The translations under genes were made by a program, and so were the position numbers. 64,000 bases of DNA from an uncultured Kiloniellaceae bacterium (GTDB taxonomy: Bacteria; Pseudomonadota; Alphaproteobacteria; Kiloniellales; Kiloniellaceae), in assembly GCA_947493695.1 (NCBI GenBank), contig CANLSF010000002.1, forward strand, positions 372,001 to 436,000, read 5' to 3'. Within the stretch, counting starts at the first letter, position 1. Every line of letters begins with the position of its first letter. This document shows positions 53,930 through 62,100 of this stretch, piece after piece. A model generated the notes under the pieces. It searched no databases. It was not told where the DNA came from and saw only the letters and a list, made by a program, of their open reading frames with translations.

Positions 53930-54664
53930 GTGGAGGTGCACGGGCAGCAGGATCATGAACGGGACTTGCTCAAAGTGCATCGGCGACGGTTTTTCACGGG
54001 GGCCGCATCTTTTATCGCTGGCTTGTCGTCCGTGTCTGTGACCGGCCGCGCCGCGACCCTGCTGGACCTCACGAAATCGATCAACACAGCAGCGCCCGGT
54101 ATCTTCAACACAGTCGAGTTCAGATCAAAATCCTTCAAGGCCCTGCCCCAGTGGCGCAGAGTCCTCGAGCAGGTCAAACGTGAAAAACGTGCCTTTGGAG
54201 CCTGTATAAGCGACGCGGCAAACTGCACAAGCGAAGTTCAGAAATCCTGGCGCGAGATTATTCTTTCGACCCGCAAGCTTGATCGGGCGGCACAAATCGA
54301 CGCGATCAATCGCTACTTCAACCGCTGGCCCTACAAACTTGACAATGAGGTCTTCGGGGTAAACGAGTATTGGGCCAGTCCCGTGGAATTCATGACTCGT
54401 TCTGGCGACTGTGAGGATTTTTCGATCGCAAAATACTTCGCCCTAAAAGACCTGGGATTTGCAGAAGAAGAAATGCGCGTCGTCATCGTCATGGATCGCA
54501 TTCGCAACATCGGACACGCCATTCTGGCGATATACGAAAAGAACGACATCCTCGTCCTCGATAGCCTTTCGAACGTCATTTTGTCACACTCCAAATACAA
54601 GCATTATCTGCCGCAATATTCGATGAATGAAACCACCCGCTGGGCACACTTCGTTCAGCAATAG
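53930..54664 (+). CDS. lapG: LapG-type transglutaminase-like cysteine protease
   Basis: A 244-residue periplasmic protease of the bacterial transglutaminase-like family. RRRFFTGAASFIAGL near residues 18-32 is a Tat-like signal. The catalytic triad is Cys161 (SGDCEDF), His196 (GHAILAI) and Asp211 (LDSLSN). LapG cuts the N-terminal retention module of LapA-type adhesins and so releases them from the cell. The start GTG 53930 is not secure. The sensor gene follows by 21 bases, in the place where LapD would be expected. Confidence 0.92.
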   Translation: MEVHGQQDHERDLLKVHRRRFFTGAASFIAGLSSVSVTGRAATLLDLTKSINTAAPGIFNTVEFRSKSFKALPQWRRVLEQVKREKRAFGACISDAANCTSEVQKSWREIILSTRKLDRAAQIDAINRYFNRWPYKLDNEVFGVNEYWASPVEFMTRSGDCEDFSIAKYFALKDLGFAEEEMRVVIVMDRIRNIGHAILAIYEKNDILVLDSLSNVILSHSKYKHYLPQYSMNETTRWAHFVQQ

Positions 54665-54685
54665 AGACTACCAAAGAGATCAATC

Positions 54686-56809
54686 ATGATGTCCAAGAGC
54701 AACACATTGAACGCGCTGGAAGGGTCGGAAAAGGATCCAACCTCTGTCGAGCTTAACCAACCCGGCTCAACGTCGGAATCAGCCAACGCTCTGCCGAAAT
54801 CGGCACTGATCGGTCTCGTCGTTATCGTGCTTGTCGCTATTGTAATTTCCTGGCTGGTCATAGAATCGAAAAGAGAACAGGTCGTCGACGACCTGCAGCA
54901 ACGCATGCGGATCACCGTGGAGGCTCGCGCCGAGGTCATATCGACGTGGCTTGAGGGGACTGCACGGCTCGCCGACCGGCTTGTCGAAAGCGAATTGTTC
55001 CGACTGTTCGCCAGTGATGTCGACGCGGCCGGAGGCCTTATCGATCCTTCGGCTCAAAATCAGGACGCCCAGGACAACGGTCTGGGCATTGCCCTGCTTG
55101 AACAGCTTCCTTTCATGGAACGGGTCGTGACCGACTTCGTAATTTCAGCTGACTTCACGGCGGGATATGTTTTGGGTAAAGCCGGTGTCGCCTACGTCAG
55201 TAGCGGCGGTGCCACCGCAGTGCAGCCGCAACAGGTGGAAATGGCGCTTGATGTCCTGGCGAACGGCGAACGACAGTTCGGGGCGCCCAGGGTCGCGGCT
55301 GCGGGGCTCGTCATAGACATCTACATCCCGATACTTCCTGCTGCATCACAGACCGAAGAAGCTCAACCGATTGCCGTTCTGATGGTTACAGCCCCTGTTG
55401 CCGCCAGGCTCGCCGAAATCCTTGCACCGCGTCCACTGGCGCCTGAAGGCGAAGAACTCCACCTCGTCCATAAGACTTCTGTCGGGCTGATCGAACTCCT
55501 TCCAACACAAACGCCCGAGATTAAAACGCTCGGCAACGATGGCGCGATCCCCGGTGTGAGTGGTCAGCCTTTTGTCGCCGGACCATCGCTTGACGGCACG
55601 ACCATGGCCTACGCACGCGCCACCTCAATATCAGGCGACAGTTTCTGGGCGGTTCTTGAAATGGATCGTGCGTCCGCCCACGGCGAATACCGCAATTTTT
55701 CGGTGATGGTCGTCATTGCGACGGCACTCCTCGTCTTCACGCTTGTCTCCGTCTTTGGTGCCGTCTGGGCACAGCTGGGCAGTAATCACAATCGACTGAT
55801 GGCCGCTCAGTTCAAACGCCTCGCAACACGTATTGACACTCAGAAACGCTTCCTGGACAGCATCAACAGCAGTATCGCCGACTACATCGGTCTGAAGGCC
55901 GAGGACGGCAGCTACCGCTATGCCAACAAAGCCTTCGCCGACGCTGTCGGGCGCACACCGGAGGAAGTCATCGGGCTGGATGACGTCGCGCTCTTTGGCC
56001 AGGGAACCGCAGACCGCCTCGCCCTGTCCGATCAGAAAGCGATCAGGCTGGGACAGGTCGTTACTTTCAACGAAGAAGTCTATTTGAGTGGTGTCCAGCG
56101 GCATTTGCAATTCTCCAAACTTCCTTTTCAGAACGAACAGGATCAGGTGAGCGGCGTAATCTCCGTGGCCCGCGATGTCACCGAACTGGTGGAAGAACAG
56201 GCAAAGCGCGATCGCGCTGTCCGGCAAATGGTGACGGCATTGGTGCGTGCGATCGAACTGCGGGATCCCTATCTGGCGGGTCACTCGCGGCGTGTCGCCA
56301 GTCTGTCAGTGGCCGTCGCCAAACGCCTGCAGCTCTCTACTGAGGATGTGGATACCGTCGAGATTGCCGCAAACCTCTCGCAGCTCGGTAAGCTGGCGGT
56401 TTCAAGGAAGCTCCTCAACAAGCCGGACCGGCTGAACGACGCAGAGATTGCAGAGGTAAGAAAACATGTTGATCATGCTGCCGCGATGCTGCGTGACATT
56501 GATTTCGAACTCCCGGTTCTGCCCACCATTTATCAGATGCACGAGCGGCTCGACGGCAATGGATATCCGACCGGACTGCGAGCTGATGCTATTCTGATAA
56601 CCTCCCAAATCCTGGGGATATGCGATGTCTTCGCCGCGCGGGTCGAGCCGCGTTCCTACCGCGCAGGCCTTTCAACTGACGAAGCCATCAAGATTCTCCA
56701 TGACAACGGGGGCCGTTATGCGCCCAGGATCGTTGCCGCACTCGATGAAGTCGTCGCAAGCGTTGCGGGAGAGAGACTGATGGCAAGTCTGCCGGCAAAT
56801 GCGGATTGA
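54686..56809 (+). CDS. Membrane sensor with periplasmic, PAS and degenerate HD-GYP domains
   Basis: A 707-residue protein. The first membrane helix is at about 40-60, the periplasmic sensor about 61-335 (size of a double Cache domain), and the second helix about 338-360. A PAS domain follows at about 385-495, then an HD-GYP-type domain at about 512-690. His533 (GHSRR), His594, the His619-Glu620 region and Gly-Tyr-Pro at 626-628 remain, but the metal-binding HD pair is replaced by Ser565-Gln566 and the first His of HHE is Met618. It is thus probably inactive as a c-di-GMP phosphodiesterase and may act as a receptor. It is co-transcribed with lapG and could replace LapD. Confidence 0.85.
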   Translation: MMSKSNTLNALEGSEKDPTSVELNQPGSTSESANALPKSALIGLVVIVLVAIVISWLVIESKREQVVDDLQQRMRITVEARAEVISTWLEGTARLADRLVESELFRLFASDVDAAGGLIDPSAQNQDAQDNGLGIALLEQLPFMERVVTDFVISADFTAGYVLGKAGVAYVSSGGATAVQPQQVEMALDVLANGERQFGAPRVAAAGLVIDIYIPILPAASQTEEAQPIAVLMVTAPVAARLAEILAPRPLAPEGEELHLVHKTSVGLIELLPTQTPEIKTLGNDGAIPGVSGQPFVAGPSLDGTTMAYARATSISGDSFWAVLEMDRASAHGEYRNFSVMVVIATALLVFTLVSVFGAVWAQLGSNHNRLMAAQFKRLATRIDTQKRFLDSINSSIADYIGLKAEDGSYRYANKAFADAVGRTPEEVIGLDDVALFGQGTADRLALSDQKAIRLGQVVTFNEEVYLSGVQRHLQFSKLPFQNEQDQVSGVISVARDVTELVEEQAKRDRAVRQMVTALVRAIELRDPYLAGHSRRVASLSVAVAKRLQLSTEDVDTVEIAANLSQLGKLAVSRKLLNKPDRLNDAEIAEVRKHVDHAAAMLRDIDFELPVLPTIYQMHERLDGNGYPTGLRADAILITSQILGICDVFAARVEPRSYRAGLSTDEAIKILHDNGGRYAPRIVAALDEVVASVAGERLMASLPANAD

Positions 56810-56818
56810 ATTTTTTTG

Positions 56819-57847
56819 ATGGGATTCCGAGCCATAGTCTGGCTGCTCATCATTTTCTGCTTATCGTTCACGCCGAATGCTTCAGAGGCGCAAAAAGCCG
56901 ATCTGGACTCCCGAATTGAAGTCGATGCCCATTCTTACCCCTGGAGCCCAATCGGGCGCCTGAACGCCGGTGGGCGCGGACACTGCACGGGCTTTATGAT
57001 CGGCGAACGTAAGCTACTCACGGCGGCCCACTGTATGTACGACGCAGTCCGGGGACGCTGGCGCGGTGCAGGTGAAATGCACTTCATTGCTGCTTATCAG
57101 AGAGAGAATTACCGCTTCAACTCAAAGGTCGAGAGTTATCAGGTTTCAAAGGACTTCGATCCCCGGAACGCTGCGTCGCCAGAGAGTGCAATGACCGACT
57201 GGGCTGTTGTGAAACTGACAAAGCCGCTTGGGCAGCAGACCGGCTGGTATGGTCTTCAAGGCCTCGACAAAGAGTTGTTGGAACGCCTGCTAGCCGGTGA
57301 TGCCTTGCTTTTGCAGGCCGGTTATCAACGCGGACGGGCGCATGTCATGACGGCGACCTTCAACTGCGGATTTTTGGGCCGCTTCGCGGACAACGCCGGC
57401 ATCGCCCATGATTGCCCTGTTGCGAAAGGCGATTCCGGCTCGCCCCTCTTGGTATTTGACCAGGGACGAATTTCGGCGGTCGGCATACACGTCGTGCAAT
57501 CCCGATTAAACGGCAGGGCCATTGCTGGTGTTCTCTCACTGGACACATTTCGTCCTGAGGCAACCGATCCAACCACCCGCACTGCAACCGCGTTGCTGCG
57601 CGAACACTGGGGCCCCGGTCAAAGGCCACCAAAGGGCGCAGCGATCAAACGACTGCCCATAAAAGCAACCGATAGCCTCCTCCAGATTCTGGGCTTTTTA
57701 CCTGCCGAACAGCCGGTCAGCCCTGACCAGCGCCGTGCAGCGGTTAAGGAATTTCAGTTGGAGCAGAAACTTCCCCGCGACGGAAAGATATCGCTCAAAC
57801 TCCTCGAACAGCTTATTTTCGCGAGCCGGAAGCCACCGTTGCGTTAA
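56819..57847 (+). CDS. Secreted trypsin-like serine protease with C-terminal PG-binding-like region (paralogue 1)
   Basis: A 342-residue exported protease. The signal peptide covers residues 1-24 (near ASEA-QK). A chymotrypsin-fold domain spans about 35-245 with His71 (TAAHC), Asp127 (MTDWAVV) and Ser206 (KGDSGSPL). Residues about 280-335 (DSLLQILGFLPAEQPVSPDQRRAAVKEFQLEQKLPRDGKIS) resemble a peptidoglycan-binding repeat. ATG 56819 is 9 bases after the sensor stop, with no ribosome binding site, so it relies on coupling. It is 120 bases from its paralogue at 57974. It may process the adhesin or other surface proteins. Confidence 0.88.
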   Translation: MGFRAIVWLLIIFCLSFTPNASEAQKADLDSRIEVDAHSYPWSPIGRLNAGGRGHCTGFMIGERKLLTAAHCMYDAVRGRWRGAGEMHFIAAYQRENYRFNSKVESYQVSKDFDPRNAASPESAMTDWAVVKLTKPLGQQTGWYGLQGLDKELLERLLAGDALLLQAGYQRGRAHVMTATFNCGFLGRFADNAGIAHDCPVAKGDSGSPLLVFDQGRISAVGIHVVQSRLNGRAIAGVLSLDTFRPEATDPTTRTATALLREHWGPGQRPPKGAAIKRLPIKATDSLLQILGFLPAEQPVSPDQRRAAVKEFQLEQKLPRDGKISLKLLEQLIFASRKPPLR

Positions 57848-57973
57848 CCATTCTCCGGGTGGCCGTCTTGCCTATGTTGCCTGATTTCCACAGGGATTGG
57901 TCCAGACGAAAATACTTCGCCGTTAACCTTCCACGTTAAAGCTTGGCTCAAGTTTTCATCTTAGTCTTTGACA

Positions 57974-59026
57974 ATGATGAACGCGTCCCAATACCGCATG
58001 CCGCAAGCGCCCTCTTTGCCCAAGACATTGAAATATTTATTTATTTCGGCGCTAACCCTGTCTAGTGCGACCGTGGGGCAGAGCAACGCGTGGGCGATCC
58101 CGGACCGGGTCACCGTTAACGCCATGGAATACCCCTGGAGCGCCATCGGAAAGATTGAAACCTCGATTGGCCACTGCTCCGGCTTTCTGATCAGTAAGAA
58201 ACACGTCCTGACAGCCGCTCACTGCCTTTATGATCGCGAAAGAAGCCGCTGGGTCAAAGCCTCAGAGATCCAGTTCACTGCTGGTTACCAGAATCATGAG
58301 CACAAGCTGACCTCAAAGGTAAAGAGTTACAAGCAATCCAAGAAGTACAAAAAGACCCAGGACGCTTCGGTTAAAAATACGGTCACAGACTGGGCGCTTC
58401 TGGAATTGAAAGAACCCTTGGGCAAGGCCGCAGGCTGGCTGGCGCTGAAGCGTCTGGACAATGCCTTGCTTAACGACCTGGCAAAAGGCGACGCCACGCT
58501 GCTACACGCAGGATACCGTGGCGATTCTCCGCACCGTTTGAAAGCCGGGTTCGGATGCGAGATTGCCGGATACTTCAAGAACGGCGTGGGGATCGCCCAT
58601 CGCTGCAGTATTATGCAGGGCGATTCCGGTTCACCGCTGATGGTGTTCGCTGAAGGTGAAATCTATGCCACTGGCGTTCATGTGATCGGCGCTTCCGACG
58701 GCAAACAGGAAATCGCAGGAGCGCTTTCGGTGTCTGTCTTTCATCCGGCTGTCGGGTCGGCGCGCGCTGCAAGAATCCTCCGCCCGGCCGGTAACATCTG
58801 GCGTGAGAGCAAACCTCCGCGGGTGAACCGCAAAGCAGAGAAAACGCCGGTCGATACGATCGATCTGCTGTTAAAGGAATTGGGCTATCTGCGCGGCCGC
58901 AACACCCGCACGTCATCGACAAAGCGGCGAAACGCCATTCAGGCCTTTTTGTCGGACACGAACATGACGGGCCCCGCCAGACCAAGCGTCTCTTTGATGG
59001 GCGAACTGGTCCGACAACTCGATTGA
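57974..59026 (+). CDS. Secreted trypsin-like serine protease with C-terminal PG-binding-like region (paralogue 2)
   Basis: A 350-residue protease with the same layout as its neighbour. An N-terminal signal anchor/peptide (about 18-42) is followed by the protease domain with His83 (TAAHC), Asp139 (VTDWALL) and Ser218 (QGDSGSPL), then a C-terminal part with IDLLLKELGYLRGRNTRTSSTKRRNAIQAFLSDTNMTG. The middle is rich in Lys (KVKSYKQSKKYKKTQ). The start is uncertain between ATG 57974 and 57977. The pair arose by tandem duplication and has since diverged. The gene converges with the adhesin gene. Confidence 0.88.
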   Translation: MMNASQYRMPQAPSLPKTLKYLFISALTLSSATVGQSNAWAIPDRVTVNAMEYPWSAIGKIETSIGHCSGFLISKKHVLTAAHCLYDRERSRWVKASEIQFTAGYQNHEHKLTSKVKSYKQSKKYKKTQDASVKNTVTDWALLELKEPLGKAAGWLALKRLDNALLNDLAKGDATLLHAGYRGDSPHRLKAGFGCEIAGYFKNGVGIAHRCSIMQGDSGSPLMVFAEGEIYATGVHVIGASDGKQEIAGALSVSVFHPAVGSARAARILRPAGNIWRESKPPRVNRKAEKTPVDTIDLLLKELGYLRGRNTRTSSTKRRNAIQAFLSDTNMTGPARPSVSLMGELVRQLD

Positions 59027-59114
59027 GTCGACCGCTCGTTGTCAGGACGAGAGCCACCGCTCAAGGCTCCCGCTCTCCTCCCTCATGCGGAGGAAAAAAT
59101 ACACTCACTACATA

Positions 59115-59153
59115 GAAAAAAGCCGGTTAAATGGAGCATTCCATCTAACCGGC
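59115..59153 (-). terminator. Rho-independent terminator of the adhesin gene
   Basis: GCCGGTTA and TAACCGGC (59122-59129 and 59146-59153) pair, with an inner ATGGA/TCCAT stem and GCAT loop. On the minus strand the hairpin is followed by TTTTTT. It lies about 45 bases after the adhesin stop and may also end the convergent protease transcript. Confidence 0.85.
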
Positions 59154-59195
59154 ATTTCATTATCAGCACTCCGAGGAGATCCTCAGAGCCGAGGC

Positions 59196-62100
59196 TCACG
59201 CCCCGTTGATCAAGGTGCTGGTGTCGAGATCAGTGAGTTCGTTGATCGCATTGTCGATGTCCTGGAACACAATCGTCGTCCCGCTCTGCAGCTCCAGGGT
59301 AACAACGTCGTCGGTCTTGGAGAAGGACGCCACCGCATCTTCAATCGAGATATCGCCCCCCGCATCGCCACCGTCCGTGACATCCTCGAACGAAAGCACG
59401 TCTCCGCTGGAAACCGAAAAGTCGAAGATCGTGTTGTTACCTTCATCGGCGGTCAGATTGAAGACGAAGGTATCACCATCTGCCCCGCCGTAGAGGTCAT
59501 CATCACCTGCGCCTGCGATCAGAATGTCCTCGCCACCCTGCCCCAGCAGGATATCATCGCCATCACCGCCATTGAGCAGGTCGGCTTCACCGCGTGTATC
59601 ATTCGCAGCCTCTTGAACGAAACGTTCCTGGTTGTCGAGAATGAAGGTCATCACATCGAGTTTGCTCGGCGCATGCCCCAGGGTCGTAGTCAGGTGGTCA
59701 ACCAGAGTCTGGTATCCACCACCTTCCTCCCCAGTCGCGCCGAACCCGCCATCCTCGACAGAGGCAAGCATCCAGTCCGAATTAATGACGTCACCAAAGA
59801 TCAGGTCGTTGCCGTCACCGCCGGTGATCTCGTCCTCGCCTACCGCATTCATGATCGTCAGGGTCTGGTCGCCCAGCAGTGCCGAGAGGCTTTCGGTCTC
59901 TTCAACGATGGTGACCGATGAGTCGTCATTGCCTTCTGCGGCAACCCTTTCCAGCTCATCCGGTGCGATCTCGGTGCCGACACCAAAGACCTGGACGCTA
60001 ACGTCGATGCCGTCAAAATCGACAGAACCATCGTAACCGTCGTTGTCCTCGCCATCGCTAAGGAAGTAGATCTTGTTGACCGCATTTTCATGCCGACTTC
60101 CATCATTCAGGAAGTCTTCGACAGCCTGGAGCGGAGCTTCAAACTGCGTTTCGCCGGAGGCATCCAACTTCGCAATTACACTCTCCAAAGACTTCCCGGA
60201 GTCATTTTCAAAACGGTCGTTCGCAGCGTTGTAGGTGAAGACCTGATTAACCGCGACGCCACTATTGAAAGCAACCAGTTGGAAGGTAGTGAGATTGTCA
60301 TTCACCAGTTGAGCACGCAGCGAATCGTGAAGTGCGGTGAAGGCTTCCTTTGCCTCGACTAGGCCGGCTTCTGACGGCTCCACATGCTTAGTGATCGGCC
60401 GACCGACGTTTCTTGTACCAAACCAGGTGAATTTGACCGGCTGCACGGTAATGTTAAAGCCAGGCTCGTTGATATCCAACGCGCCCTCGGGCAAGCGAAT
60501 AATCAGGTCACCCATCTGCTCGTCACGCAAAACCGCCGTTCCGGAGCTGTTCACATAGACGGAGTCTTCATAGTCCTCGCCATACTGAACCCTGGCGCCT
60601 GCCGGCAAGCCACTCAGGCGATAGCCACTGGCATTGGGGCCCGAGGTCTGGAAGTCAGGAATGTTGACCCGGAGGAAGCTCATGGAATCCGAGACGTCGA
60701 TGACAAAGGATACGTTGACCGGCACCTCTTCAGACCCGGTTCCGCCAACATCCCCGATCAGGATATCGTCGCCATCTGCGCCGAGGATTTCACCTTCGTT
60801 CGCGGTTTCAGACGGGACCCGATGCGGAGACGTGCCTTCGCCATCATCATTATCGTTGCTGCCGACCACCAGTTCCGGATCGGGTTCGATCACCTGCACT
60901 GAAGCGTAGGCAGTCGCCTCGGCGGTTTCGGTGTTGTCGGAGAGATCCGTTTCTACACCGCTGGTCCCATTGTCGCCGTTCAGCGCAGCAAGTTCGATAC
61001 CATCGATCTTGACCGTAAAGGCCAGATTCTCTCCATCGGTAACCGAGTTCGTTGCCTGTACGCCAATCATCATATCGAAAGGAAGTGACACGTCATCGAG
61101 CGAGAGAGTCGACTGCCCCTCCGCCAGCTCGGTAAACACAAAACCTTCCGGCAGATCAATCTTGACGTTGTGCTGCTCCGAGCCATCGGTAGCATCACCC
61201 CAGACCGCTGCAATGTGCAGGCGCCCGATTTCACCGGCGCCGAAGCTAAGGTCTTCGTCACCATCAGAGTCGGTCACGCTGAAAGTGGTGATTGTGATCG
61301 GGTCCGCGACAGCGTCCACAATCACGTCAGCACTGTCACTGGCTGTCGCCGTCAAACCTGTATGGCAATCGCCGCCATCGCGCGCTGTCGCGGCCACCGT
61401 GAGCGTACCCAGGTCAACATCGCTGTCGGCTGGCGCGCTCACTCCGAAGCTGGTCGACACAGATGCGGTACTCAGGCCGATCACCCTGGCGGTCGTGCCA
61501 TCATCGGAAACCGATACGCTTGCGCCCGGATGGTCCAGCTCGATCTGGCTGAAATCGTACGCCGCGCTCGGGTCGAGACCTGTGATCTCGAGCTCGGTGA
61601 TTACGTCGTCACCTTCGGCCGTCGCGGTAAAGTTCACCGTTCCGGTCGTGTCTTCCTTGATGACAATCCCGCCAGCTTCCGCATCAAGCTGGATCTCTAC
61701 GTTCGGCTCGACCACACCGGGTTCGACAGCAACAGTCAGAACGGCACTCGAGGTATCGCCGTCACTGTCGCGCAAGGTGTAATCGAAGCTTTCGTCGAGG
61801 GTCACAGCACAGTCATGCGCCGTAACGCCCAGGATCAGGAAGTCACTGTTGTGATTGCCCGAACCATTGTCGCTTTGAACAGGTGTGACACGGATCTGAC
61901 TGAAGGCTTCTTCGGCGCTCACATGAATGGAAACCAAACCATCGTAATCGCCGCGAACCGGATCGATCGTTGCTGTCACCCAGGTTTCACCGTCACTGGA
62001 AACCTCGACCGTCAACTGCTCGATGTTTCCGGCATCGTAGAGCACACCATTAAAGAGAGCTCCAACCAAAACACTGGCAGAATCCGTCTCACCGGGCAGG

